Assembly (NCBI GenBank): GCA_034717495.1
Contig: JAYELL010000020.1
Location: 1-48,545 of the forward strand
Origin: Chloroflexota bacterium
GTDB taxonomy: Bacteria; Chloroflexota; Anaerolineae; JAAEKA01
Length of the DNA stretch: 48,545 nt
Direction of reading: 5' to 3'
Part shown: one piece after another, positions 1 through 7,327 of the stretch
Position numbering within the stretch: the stretch's first letter is position 1
How the letters are laid out: the number at the start of each line of letters is the position of its first letter
Notes under the pieces: generated by a model
The model's input: the letters and a program-made list of their open reading frames with translations, nothing else
Database searches by the model: none
What the model was told of the DNA's origin: nothing
Made by a program: the position numbers and the translations under genes

Positions 1-1
1 G

Positions 2-112
2 GCTTGTAAGGCTTTCATTGAACGTATCAATCTCGATCCAGTGGCCATTATTCAGCGACTCTGGCCCAAATTTGAATTGGACCCTGATTTCGAAAAACTT
101 CTGGTCTCATAA
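2..112 (+). CDS. C-terminal end of a truncated gene, function unknown
   Basis: An open frame enters from the left edge and ends at TAA (110-112). It gives 36 residues, ending RLWPKFELDPDFEKLLVS. The stretch has protein-like composition and no in-frame stop, so it is probably the tail of a real gene whose body lies outside the window. The short acidic, Trp/Phe-containing tail would suit a transposase or a small regulatory protein, but I do not recognise the family and assign no function. Confidence 0.4.
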   Translation, partial: ACKAFIERINLDPVAIIQRLWPKFELDPDFEKLLVS

Positions 113-433
113 TGACTTCAGTTTAGAAGCGCGCGCGTTCACAATATTGGTTGAAATTGCCGTCATCGTCACAATTGAGGGCGTCATGCGCGGAGTCGCA
201 GAAGGTGTGCTGACATGAAAATGCTTTAGCAGTTGTTTGAAAAGGGGTCAAAGATCTCCCCAGGCCGCTCGAAAGCTGTAATTCAGGCCTGGAAACTCGC
301 CTGATGCAGCGAGGCACACCATGAAGACCCAACAGGCCCATGGACAAGACTTTTAAAACGGTTTCTTAGCAGATTCTCTCACCTTTTTGCAAAGTCTCGT
401 TGTAGTACTATTCTGACATAATGACATAATGAC
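113..433. other. Intergenic region with no recognised gene
   Basis: This stretch of about 320 bases lies between the truncated gene end and the editing-domain gene. Short open frames here lack ribosome-binding sites and protein-like composition. A weak promoter-like pair is present on the plus strand: TTGCAA at 387-392 and TATTCT at 409-414, 16 bp apart. The last 20 bases are built from an 8-bp tandem repeat described separately. Nothing else is supported. Confidence 0.4.
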
Positions 434-437
434 ATGA
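414..437 (+). repeat. Three-unit 8-bp tandem repeat spanning a start codon
   Basis: TGACATAA (414-421), TGACATAA (422-429) and TGACATGA (430-437) are direct 8-bp units. The ATG start of the following gene (434-436) lies inside the third unit. There is no Shine-Dalgarno-like sequence here, so the repeat itself forms the leader next to the start codon. Confidence 0.6.
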
Positions 438-844
438 AATTACTCACCTTCCAGGCTAAACGTTTCTGGTGGCGCAGCTTCTCCAAGACCCTGGATGAGG
501 TGGATGAGATCCAGGTTGAGGAGGAGGTTCGCGATGCGGTTGTTGTCTTCTATCAGGTGGAAGCAACGGACACGGGGAACCGCAGCGCCGTATTTCGCAA
601 GACCCTCAAGCATATCAAGTGGCTTGCCAACAAACGTGGTTTCAAAAACGTGGTCTTGCATTCCTTTACCCACCTGGGCGGCGAAAATGCCCCGCCCGAA
701 TTTGCCCAGGCATTCACTGAGGACCTGGCCGAGCGGCTGCGCAACACCGGCTACCAGGTCTGGATCACGCCGTTTGGCTATTTCAACGAGTGGGACCTGA
801 GCGTCTATGGCGAGAGCCTGGCCAAGGTCTGGAAACAGATCTGA
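434..844 (+). CDS. Stand-alone archaeal-type threonyl-tRNA editing domain protein
   Basis: The 136-residue product matches, over its whole length, the N-terminal editing domain of archaeal threonyl-tRNA synthetase (tRNA-Thr_ED, a D-aminoacyl-tRNA deacylase-like fold), without any synthetase catalytic domain. The recognisable block is the C-terminal half: FTHLGG (residues 79-84), a helix ending near residue 105, then TPFGYFNEWDLSVYGESLA (112-130). This mirrors the archaeal pattern FAHLSS...APFGYYKAFKIS.KGHPLA. His80 lines up with a conserved pocket His. The Lys of the archaeal GYYKAF motif is Asn118 here. Family knowledge suggests removal of mischarged serine or a D-amino acid from tRNA. The Lys-to-Asn change means activity or substrate may differ. 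It is a single gene, convergent with tsaD (69 bp between stop codons). The start at 434 is the only ATG giving the full domain. Confidence 0.8.
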   Translation: MKLLTFQAKRFWWRSFSKTLDEVDEIQVEEEVRDAVVVFYQVEATDTGNRSAVFRKTLKHIKWLANKRGFKNVVLHSFTHLGGENAPPEFAQAFTEDLAERLRNTGYQVWITPFGYFNEWDLSVYGESLAKVWKQI

Positions 845-912
845 CGATTGACCAGGTGCGGGACAGGTTGCCTGGCGGGGAGTTGCCAGGGGGAAAAGAG
901 CAGGAGAGGCAA

Positions 913-2178
913 TCAGTTCCAGGAACGCAGCGGCAGGCGAGCCTGGACGTCCAGGTCCCAGCCGCTGACTAATCCTGCGTTCCACCGGTAGTGTCCGGCT
1001 GCGCCGATCATGGCCGCGTTATCGGTACACAGCCAGACAGGAGGGACCGAGACCTCAGGGCAAGGGTAGTCCGAGTGGGATACGGCGTTGGCCAGCCGGC
1101 GACGCAGTTCGAGATTGGCTGCCACCCCGCCACAGACATTGATGTGTTTGACCTCGAAGTGCCGGGCTGCGCTGAGGGTTTTGCTCACCAGGGCATCGGC
1201 CACAGCCAATTGAAAACTGGCTGCGACGTCGCGTATCATCTGCACGGCCCGGGCAGTATCGTCATCAGGCTCCCGTGTTTCCGCATCCCCGTGTCCCCGT
1301 GTCCCTGCGTCCCCGCGTCCCCGTGTCCCTGCGTCCCCGCGTCCCTGCGTCCCGGCGTCCCCTGCAGACTCGGCATACGCCTCAGGCCAGGCCTGGTCGT
1401 CGAGCAGAATCTGCTGTTCGCGAACCAGGCGCAGGACGGCCGTTTTCAGCCCACTGAAGCTGAAATTGTAGCGGTGTTCGGGCCTGTTCGTGAGTGCCCG
1501 GGGAAGATCAAAGGCGGCGGAATCACCGCCCACTGCGACTCGTTGGATTACCGGACCACCGGGATAGGAAAGGCCCAGCAGCCGGGCTACCTTGTCAAAA
1601 GCCTCGCCGGCCGCGTCATCCAGTGTCCCTCCCAATCTTCGATAGCGACCATGATCTTCCATCAGGATCAGTTCCGTGTGTCCCCCGGACACGATGAGAA
1701 TCAAAACAGGGAATGAAGAATTGTCAATTGTCAATGCCGGAGTATTGACCGACTTATCCTGCTCTCCCGGGCCTTCAAAACTTCCCTGGCCCGCGGGAGT
1801 GATTTCTGGACGAAGCCAGTTTGAGTAGATGTGCCCCTCCAGGTGGTTGACTCCGATCAGAGGCAGGTTGCGCATGAAGGTGATGCCCTTGGCTGCGTTG
1901 ACACCCACCAGCAGGGAGCCAGCCAGCCCGGGGCCCTCGGTGACCGCCACTGCATCCAGGTCTGTCCAGTCGACGGCAGCCTCCGCCAGTGCCTGTTCGA
2001 TGACAGGGGTGATCGACAGTACGTGCTGACGGGAAGCCACTTCGGGAAAGACGCCACCGTAACGGCGGTGGAGCTCGATCTGAGAGGCCACGACATTGGA
2101 TAATATGGTGCGGCCATCTGTCACAACAGCGGCCGCGGTCTCGTCACAGGAAGTTTCGATGGCAAGAATCGTTGACAT
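913..2178 (-). CDS. tsaD: tRNA N6-adenosine threonylcarbamoyltransferase TsaD with two insertions
   Basis: TsaD (Kae1/Gcp) transfers threonylcarbamoyl to A37 of ANN-decoding tRNAs in the cytosol. Family signatures are clear: ILAIETSCDETAAAVV at the N-terminus, GPGLAGSLLVG, the metal-binding NHLEGHI (HxxxH), VSGGHTELI, FSFSGLKTAVLR, NVCGGVAAN and CTDNAAMIG. The family is normally about 340 residues. This protein has 421 because of two insertions: about 30 residues between the HxxxH motif and PVLILIVSGGHTEL, and a hydrophilic octapeptide repeat (GDAGTRGR-type, four units) encoded by an 8-bp tandem repeat at 1283-1362. The frame stays open through both. The gene starts 6 bp after the stop of the TPR protein gene, so the two are probably co-transcribed. 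Both insertions fall outside the motifs listed, so the enzyme is expected to be functional. Confidence 0.97.
   Translation of the reverse strand: MSTILAIETSCDETAAAVVTDGRTILSNVVASQIELHRRYGGVFPEVASRQHVLSITPVIEQALAEAAVDWTDLDAVAVTEGPGLAGSLLVGVNAAKGITFMRNLPLIGVNHLEGHIYSNWLRPEITPAGQGSFEGPGEQDKSVNTPALTIDNSSFPVLILIVSGGHTELILMEDHGRYRRLGGTLDDAAGEAFDKVARLLGLSYPGGPVIQRVAVGGDSAAFDLPRALTNRPEHRYNFSFSGLKTAVLRLVREQQILLDDQAWPEAYAESAGDAGTQGRGDAGTRGRGDAGTRGHGDAETREPDDDTARAVQMIRDVAASFQLAVADALVSKTLSAARHFEVKHINVCGGVAANLELRRRLANAVSHSDYPCPEVSVPPVWLCTDNAAMIGAAGHYRWNAGLVSGWDLDVQARLPLRSWN
1283..1362. repeat. 10-unit 8-bp tandem repeat inside tsaD
   Basis: Ten consecutive 8-bp units on the plus strand fit the pattern G[C/T][G/A]TCCC[C/T/G]; the first is GCATCCCC. 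Since 8 is not a multiple of 3, the protein periodicity is three units (24 bp, 8 residues), seen as GDAGTRGR-like octapeptides. Gain or loss of one or two units would shift the frame of an essential gene; three units would be tolerated. Confidence 0.9.
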
Positions 2179-2184
2179 AAGCGC

Positions 2185-3549
2185 TTATTCGGGCGGGGCC
2201 GTTTCCTGCAGCGGCTGGATCTCAAAGGTGGGATCCTGGCCATCTTCGGAGAGCGACAATGGGTCCTCCGTGGTTTTGCCGGCGCCTGCCACTGTTTGGA
2301 TGCGTCGATGCAGCATGCGCAGGTTTTGATCTACCCGGTTCCCGTTGTCGGGCAGGTGATGGCGATAGCGCTGCGCCACTGCCAGCCATTTCTCGGCATT
2401 GACAAGCTGTCCGCTTCGGTAAAAGAGCTCACCCAGGTGGGCAGCAGAGATGGCGTCGTGGGGCGAGTAACGCAGGACTTGCTGCAGCCGCGTGATTTCC
2501 TTCTCGTCACCCTCGCGACGAACGAGCGATAAACCGATATCGAAAATCGTGTCCGGGTCGTAGCGTTCCGCCCTGTGGCGGATCAGCGCGTGGCTACGAG
2601 GCAGGATCATATCCAGGCGACATGCAACTCGCAGGTGCAGGGTAGTCTTCTGCTCACTATGCTCGACATTCAGGATAATCTCCTCGCCACCTGCTACAAT
2701 GGCGTCCATAGGTTTCTCGACGTCGCCCAGAGAAATGCGATCAACGTAGACAGGATGCAGCCCATCGTTGCGCACTCGAATCTGCTGATCCGCGGCGGTC
2801 ACGTGCACCTGGTTGATCACGTCGCTGTGGGCATCGGAACCAACCGCCACCTTCTGGGGCAGGGGAAAGAAAACGTCGAGCAACTCCAGGAAATTGGCGG
2901 AGTACTCCTTCAAAACCCCGACATGTTCGTGAATCTCGTTGTCCTCTACTACCTCCATGACCACCCGGCTGCCCACATAGGCCTCCAAAAGGGTGTCGTA
3001 ACTGGTGCCTACATAGCCGATCAGAGATCTGCTCATGTCCTTCAAATAGACCTCACTGGTTTCGGAAATCATGGTAGTGGCCGGTTTGCGCGTTCGCCCG
3101 ATCACCACACCCAGGCCTTCGCTTAAAGAGTCGGAGGCTGTGCTCAAGAAATTGCGTGTCGATCGCCACAGACGCCGTCCGATTCCCGGGTGGAAGCTTC
3201 GCTGAAGATCCTTCGCCCGCTGTTTACGTTTTTCCTCGGTCAGATTGCGTGCGTAGCGATAGATGGCCTGAAGGTCCTGGTATTCGTCCTTGTAGAAGAT
3301 GTAACTGGTTTCGAGATGTTTGTCGTCAAGGACATCGGAGCGGTAGATCAACTCAAAACCGGTGGGATACAGGTCCATCTCACCCCACATAACCCGGTTG
3401 TCCTTCCTTTCAACCGTTATGTGGAACCCATCGAAATCTTTTAGACAACGATCGCGATGATTTGAGCGAATGTAGGAACCGACCAGCGTTGCCAATAGGA
3501 TTACTACAAGGGTAACAATGAAGGACCAGTCAACAAGGCCAGGTAGCAC
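2185..3549 (-). CDS. Membrane-anchored protein with C-terminal TPR-like region, function unknown
   Basis: About 454 residues. One N-terminal transmembrane helix (WSFIVTLVVILLATLVGSYI) is followed by a basic RSNHRDR stretch, which predicts a cytoplasmic body. A middle region of mixed alpha/beta character holds a Lys/Arg-rich helix (about residues 120-150). The C-terminal 100 residues (RYSPHDAISAAHLGELFYRSG...NAEKWLAVAQRY) have the spacing of tetratricopeptide repeats, suggesting protein-protein contacts. The start chosen is GTG at 3549, preceded by GAGGTG at a 6-nt distance; a GTG three codons upstream (3558) is the alternative. It lies directly upstream of tsaD. I do not recognise a named family and infer only a tethered scaffold or sensor. 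Confidence 0.8.
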   Translation of the reverse strand: MLPGLVDWSFIVTLVVILLATLVGSYIRSNHRDRCLKDFDGFHITVERKDNRVMWGEMDLYPTGFELIYRSDVLDDKHLETSYIFYKDEYQDLQAIYRYARNLTEEKRKQRAKDLQRSFHPGIGRRLWRSTRNFLSTASDSLSEGLGVVIGRTRKPATTMISETSEVYLKDMSRSLIGYVGTSYDTLLEAYVGSRVVMEVVEDNEIHEHVGVLKEYSANFLELLDVFFPLPQKVAVGSDAHSDVINQVHVTAADQQIRVRNDGLHPVYVDRISLGDVEKPMDAIVAGGEEIILNVEHSEQKTTLHLRVACRLDMILPRSHALIRHRAERYDPDTIFDIGLSLVRREGDEKEITRLQQVLRYSPHDAISAAHLGELFYRSGQLVNAEKWLAVAQRYRHHLPDNGNRVDQNLRMLHRRIQTVAGAGKTTEDPLSLSEDGQDPTFEIQPLQETAPPE

Positions 3550-3711
3550 AGCAGTCACCTCTAGACGTCAAGTGGATTCTGAAAATCGAGTTGGAATAAT
3601 CACTCACGGTGTCTAACAGTTAAACGAAGGTTCCTGGCGAATTTGACACAAATTGCCAACCAGATGTGAAGACATGACCGATCGGTCTTGTCCGGGGGCC
3701 GATGACTGCTT

Positions 3712-4116
3712 TCAGTCTTCGTCAACCTCCAGGAGTTCGATCAGAACGCCGTGCATGCCCTTTGGATGGAGGAAAAAGACCCGTCCCCCGGCAACCTTCA
3801 CCGGGGTTTCGTTGATAGGTTGGGCACCCCTGGCCTGCATTTCTGCCAGGGCGGCATCGATGTCGGGCACTTCCAGGCAGATATGGTGCAGGCCCTCCCC
3901 TCGCTTTGCCAGATACCTGGCAACACCAGACTCGCTGGTAGTAGGGCTGATCAGCTCGATGAGGCTGTCACCGGTGGGCAGGAGAGCGATTTCTACCTCC
4001 TGCTCTTCCACTACCCGGCGTTCGCCAATGGGCAAACCGAGAAGATCATGATAAGCCTGCAATGAGGCATCCAGATCGTTAACGACGATAGCAATGTGAT
4101 TGATTTTTTTAATCAT
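3712..4116 (-). CDS. mce: Methylmalonyl-CoA epimerase
   Basis: The 134-residue glyoxalase-fold protein interconverts (S)- and (R)-methylmalonyl-CoA, linking propionyl-CoA carboxylase to methylmalonyl-CoA mutase. Evidence: INHIAIVVNDLDASLQAYHDLLGL with a metal-ligand His near the N-terminus, EVEIALLPTGDSLIELISP, GLHHICLEVPDID with the second metal-binding His, GGRVFFLHPKGMHGVLIELLE with the terminal Glu ligand. Length is standard for the family (130-150). It is the third gene of a minus-strand set: mutase, then thioesterase, then epimerase (43-bp gap). An AAGGAAC Shine-Dalgarno lies upstream of the ATG. Confidence 0.94.
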   Translation of the reverse strand: MIKKINHIAIVVNDLDASLQAYHDLLGLPIGERRVVEEQEVEIALLPTGDSLIELISPTTSESGVARYLAKRGEGLHHICLEVPDIDAALAEMQARGAQPINETPVKVAGGRVFFLHPKGMHGVLIELLEVDED

Positions 4117-4159
4117 GGTCTGGTTGTTCCTTCAGGGCACCAAGTTCTGTTCGCCAACG

Positions 4160-4624
4160 TCAGTCTGGCACAATCTGCCATTCTTCCTTCTCCGGGTCGA
4201 ACTCGGACAGCGAGCTGGGCGGCAATTTGACGTACTTGCCCCTGGCGGTCACCGCCGCCGTGCCATCCGGCAGCAATATCCGGCCTTCTCCCTCGAACAT
4301 GCGGCGACTGTCTTTGATGACGCGGCCGGTCGCCTCCAACTCCACGCCAAGTGGCACGGGCTGACGGTAGCGGATGGTCAACTCGGCGGTGACGCCCCAC
4401 ATGTCATCGCCATATTCGATGCGAATCACGCGACCGATCATCTCATCCAGGATGCCGGCCAGCACGCCGCCGTGAAAACGACCCGGATAGCCCTGATGGA
4501 TGTCCTGGCCTGTGAAACGAGCCAATATTGTGCCATCCTCTATTTCGTAGAAGAAGACCTTGACGCCGGCAATGTTTTTCATGCCGCAGACAAAACACAT
4601 GCGGCTATTGGGTTGTTTGTTCAT
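4160..4624 (-). CDS. Hotdog-fold thioesterase (PaaI/YbgC-like superfamily)
   Basis: The protein has 154 residues from the ATG at 4624, which has AAGGATC 5 nt upstream; an open extension further 5' lacks protein character. The N-terminus carries CFVCG, a Cys pair typical of a hotdog subgroup. The hotdog signature GRFHGGVLAGILDEMIGRV follows, with the catalytic Asp/Glu region, then VTAELTIRYRQPVPLGVELEATGRV. Hotdog thioesterases hydrolyse acyl-CoA. The position between methylmalonyl-CoA mutase (17 bp) and epimerase (43 bp) suggests a C3-C4 acyl-CoA substrate, perhaps releasing CoA or clearing a side product; this is inference from context. The specific substrate cannot be read from sequence. 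Confidence 0.85.
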   Translation of the reverse strand: MNKQPNSRMCFVCGMKNIAGVKVFFYEIEDGTILARFTGQDIHQGYPGRFHGGVLAGILDEMIGRVIRIEYGDDMWGVTAELTIRYRQPVPLGVELEATGRVIKDSRRMFEGEGRILLPDGTAAVTARGKYVKLPPSSLSEFDPEKEEWQIVPD

Positions 4625-4641
4625 GCTGTGATCCTTTTTTC

Positions 4642-6315
4642 CTACACCCACACATCTGGCTGATGTTCGCCAAAGACCCCGCGCAATACCCCGCAGATTT
4701 CGCCCAGCGTGACGTGGTTTTCCACGCACCGGACAAAGAGGGGCATCAGTGGTGCGCCGGGATCGCCGGCCGACTGCGCCAGCAGGTTCAACAGGTCATC
4801 GACTCGTGCCTGGTCCCTGTTCTCCCGGACCTGCCGCAGGCGCGCGATCTGCTCGGCCTGTACTGCTGCGTCCACCCGCAGAAGGTCCGGTTCAGGTTGC
4901 CCGGAGGCTTCCGAGGCAAAGCGGTTCACACCGACAACAACCTGGGTGCCCGCTTCGATGGCCATGTGGGCGCGATAGGCGGCATCCTGGATCTCCCGTT
5001 GCATGAAGCCCTGTTCGATGGCTTTCCGGGCGCCACCGATGGCGTCGATCTTTTCGATGTATGCCTGCGCCCGGCGCTCGATCTCGCCGGTCAGGCTCTC
5101 GACAAAGTAGGAGCCTGCCAGGGGGTCTATTGTGTTGGCCACGCCCGACTCGTGGGCGATGATCTGCTGTGTGCGAAGGGCGACCTGCACGGCATTCTCC
5201 GAGGGCAGGGCCAGGGCTTCGTCCATGGAATTGGTGTGGAGCGATTGGGTGCCTCCCATTACGGCCGCCAGCGCCTGCAACGTGACCCGCGTCACGTTGT
5301 TTTCGGGTTGTTGGGCGGTCAAGGTGCTTCCGCCGGTCTGGGTATGGAAGCGCAGTTTCCAGGAAGCGGGGTTTTGGGCGTTGAATCGGTCCCGCATGAT
5401 CCTGGCCCACAGCCGGCGGGCCGCCCGGAATTTAGCGATCTCCTCGAAGAAATCATTGTGGGCGTTGAAGAAGAAGCTCAAGCGACGGGCAAAGAGGTCG
5501 ACGTCCAGTCCTGCGTCTATGGCGGCCTGCACGTAGGCGATGCCATCGGCCAGGGTGAACGCTACCTCCTGCACCGCAGTGCTGCCTGCCTCTCGAATGT
5601 GATAGCCGCTGATGCTGATAGTGTTCCAGTTGGGAACCTGATCACTGCAGTAGCGAAAGACATCGGCGATCAGCCGCATGGAGGGCTGGGGTGGGAAGAT
5701 GTAGGTGCCACGAGCCAGGTATTCCTTCAGGATATCATTTTGAATGGTGCCCTGCAACTGGCTGCCGGGCACACCCTGCTTTTTGCCCACGGCGATGACC
5801 ATGGCCAGAAGGATGGCCGCGGGGGCATTGATGGTCATGCTGATACTGACCTTATTCAGAGGGATGCCTTCCAGCAGGGTTTCCATGTCGGCCAGGGATG
5901 AAATCGCTACCCCCACCTTGCCGACTTCCCCCATGGCCAGCGGGTGATCCGCGTCGTAGCCGATCTGCGTCGGCAGGTCGAAGGCTACACTCAGGCCGGT
6001 CTGGCCCTGGGCCAGCAGGTACTTGTAACGCTGGTTGCTTTCCAGGGCTGTGGCGAAACCGGCATATTGGCGCATGGTCCAGAAACGCCCCCGGTACATG
6101 GTGGGCTGCACGCCCCGGGTAAAGGGAAACTCACCGGGGAACCCGACGGTTTCCAGGTAGTCCCCGGCCGTCTCATCGACCGGTGTATAGAGACGATCCA
6201 CCGGAATGGCGGAACTGGTCTCGAACTGCTGCTGGCGCTCCGGAAACCGGTCCAGAGTGTTTTTTAGGGTTCTGCCCGCCCATTCCTCGCGGGCTTCCGA
6301 AACTGACGAAGACAT
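4642..6315 (-). CDS. mcmA1: Methylmalonyl-CoA mutase, catalytic (large) subunit without B12 domain
   Basis: The 557-residue TIM-barrel subunit isomerises (R)-methylmalonyl-CoA to succinyl-CoA by an adenosylcobalamin radical mechanism. Motifs: [16 protein letters not shown] (residues 72-87), [60 protein letters not shown] and [16 protein letters not shown]. Tyr84 in RQYAG and Arg202 in [10 protein letters not shown] match the residues that bind the methylmalonyl carboxylate; isobutyryl-CoA mutases have Phe and Gln there. The C-terminal cobalamin domain (DxHxxG) is absent, so a separate small subunit is needed and is not in this window. It is the first gene of the mutase/thioesterase/epimerase set, behind a good promoter at 6373-6401. 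Confidence 0.95.
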   Translation of the reverse strand: MSSSVSEAREEWAGRTLKNTLDRFPERQQQFETSSAIPVDRLYTPVDETAGDYLETVGFPGEFPFTRGVQPTMYRGRFWTMRQYAGFATALESNQRYKYLLAQGQTGLSVAFDLPTQIGYDADHPLAMGEVGKVGVAISSLADMETLLEGIPLNKVSISMTINAPAAILLAMVIAVGKKQGVPGSQLQGTIQNDILKEYLARGTYIFPPQPSMRLIADVFRYCSDQVPNWNTISISGYHIREAGSTAVQEVAFTLADGIAYVQAAIDAGLDVDLFARRLSFFFNAHNDFFEEIAKFRAARRLWARIMRDRFNAQNPASWKLRFHTQTGGSTLTAQQPENNVTRVTLQALAAVMGGTQSLHTNSMDEALALPSENAVQVALRTQQIIAHESGVANTIDPLAGSYFVESLTGEIERRAQAYIEKIDAIGGARKAIEQGFMQREIQDAAYRAHMAIEAGTQVVVGVNRFASEASGQPEPDLLRVDAAVQAEQIARLRQVRENRDQARVDDLLNLLAQSAGDPGAPLMPLFVRCVENHVTLGEICGVLRGVFGEHQPDVWV

Positions 6316-6372
6316 AAAAAACCTCGGCTGCCTGCCTGATTATTTTTCTTAAGCAGGATTTCGCAATGACGT

Positions 6373-6401
6373 AATGATATGATTTATTGGCAGGCATGTC
6401 A
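6373..6401 (-). promoter_or_regulatory. Sigma-70-type promoter for the methylmalonyl-CoA mutase operon
   Basis: Read on the minus strand: TTGACA (6396-6401), 17-bp spacer, TATCAT (6373-6378). This gives a leader of about 50 nt before the mutase ATG at 6315. No room is left for a cobalamin riboswitch, and none is visible. Confidence 0.65.
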
Positions 6402-6420
6402 AGGCCGGGAAGGATCGTAG

Positions 6421-6609
6421 AAAAGCAAGCGTGCTGCCGGCATACATGGCATCGGGGGTGTAAAAGCCCCATTCGTGGCTGCTCTGGGTGGTGTCGGCAT
6501 ACACGCCGTCGGCGCCCGCCTGGGACACGTGCAGGCCATCGTCCTGGGCGTTACCCACTTCCAAACCGTGATAGTGGTCAGAATCAGCAGGGTTGATACA
6601 CCCATTGTA
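6421..6609 (-). pseudogene. Relic of a repetitive surface/fibre-type protein
   Basis: An open minus-strand stretch without start codon or ribosome-binding site encodes YHGLEVGNAQDDGLHVSQAG followed by ADGVYADTTQSSHEWGFYT and PDAMYAGSTL. The G-x-GLHV-x-x-AG-x-DGVY-x-x-T pattern resembles repeat regions of large secreted proteins. No flanking frame continues it: a stop lies just upstream and the rest degrades into the mutase promoter region. It is best read as a decayed fragment, possibly left by rearrangement. The family assignment rests on motif memory only. Confidence 0.4.
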
Positions 6610-6693
6610 TCACAAATCACAGCCGGGAGGGGGTGAGATTTTCGTCAAGGGTGGAGGAAATGGTGGAAACTGTTGGAGCTCGCAGGAGTGGAA

Positions 6694-6749
6694 GGATCTC
6701 ATAGAAGCTCCCACAAACTCCCATGAGATCCAATGAGCTCCTATGATCC
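6694..6749 (-). terminator. Imperfect inverted repeat after the biotin carrier gene
   Basis: GGATCTCATAGAAGCTC (6694-6710) and GAGCTCCTATGATCC (6735-6749) form an imperfect inverted repeat with a 24-nt loop, 31 bp past the stop of the biotin carrier gene. There is no clear T-run, so it may be a mRNA 3'-end structure rather than a strong intrinsic terminator. The loop holds further copies of the CTCCCA/ATGAG words. Confidence 0.4.
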
Positions 6750-6779
6750 CCAGGCCCTCTGGCCGAGTCTTCTTCGCCG

Positions 6780-7313
6780 TCAGTGAAGCGTGACCAGGGC
6801 TTCACCCTGGTCGACCGAATCCCCCGGGTGGATGAGGATGGTGGCTACCGTGCCGTTGCGGGGCGCGCGTAGCTCGTTCTCCATTTTCATCGCCTCGAGG
6901 ATCACCAGGCTCTGGCCTGCCTCCACCTGTTCACCCTCCTCGACCAGCACTTTGACCACCAGGCCGGGAATAGGTGCCTTGATGGCCGAGTCCACCGTGC
7001 CGGCTGAAAGCTCGCCGCTGGATTCCCCAAGCCGGTAAAGACGCTCGTCAAAGATCTCCACCTCGTAGCCCTCATAGCCCTGGCCGGAGATCATGACCCG
7101 GAAGCTGTTGCGTTCCGTCTGCCTTACGTGCACCTCGAAAGATCGATCGTTCAACAGCAGGGAGTAAAGATCCAGGCTGCCGATCTTCTCCAGATCGGTT
7201 CGAAGTTCCTCTCCATCCACCCGGACCAGGTTGCCTTCCTCGACCTCGATTTCCAGCGTGTTTCCGCTGCCAATTGGAGAACCGGTTGGCGTTATCGTAG
7301 CAATGTACTTCAT
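6780..7313 (-). CDS. Biotin carboxyl carrier subunit of acyl-CoA (propionyl-CoA) carboxylase
   Basis: The 177-residue protein carries biotin between the carboxylase and carboxyltransferase active sites. The C-terminal biotinyl domain has the canonical site LEAMKMENEL with biotinylated Lys143, preceded by the APIPGLVVKVLVEEGEQVEAGQ half of the fold and followed by NGTVATILIHPGDSVDQGEALV. The N-terminal 90 residues form a beta-rich linker domain as in methylmalonyl/propionyl carboxylase carriers. The start at 7313 (MKYIATITPTG) lies 14 bp after the stop of the biotin carboxylase gene; an ATG at 7352 would overlap that gene by 25 bp. It works with the carboxylase upstream and the carboxyltransferase at 9.8-11.3 kb. 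Confidence 0.93.
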   Translation of the reverse strand: MKYIATITPTGSPIGSGNTLEIEVEEGNLVRVDGEELRTDLEKIGSLDLYSLLLNDRSFEVHVRQTERNSFRVMISGQGYEGYEVEIFDERLYRLGESSGELSAGTVDSAIKAPIPGLVVKVLVEEGEQVEAGQSLVILEAMKMENELRAPRNGTVATILIHPGDSVDQGEALVTLH

Positions 7314-7327
7314 GGTGGAGCTCTCTT

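Noticed and set aside
1283-1362. Frameshift or assembly error in tsaD
   Set aside because: The frame is continuous and all family motifs on both sides are in frame. The repeat is an insertion, not a break.
4663-5901. Long open frame opposite the methylmalonyl-CoA mutase gene
   Set aside because: It is antisense to a clear enzyme gene, with Gly/His-rich composition typical of a shadow frame in GC-rich DNA and no recognisable motif.
6316-6372. Cobalamin riboswitch upstream of the mutase
   Set aside because: The leader is only about 50 nt and lacks a B12-box-like sequence.
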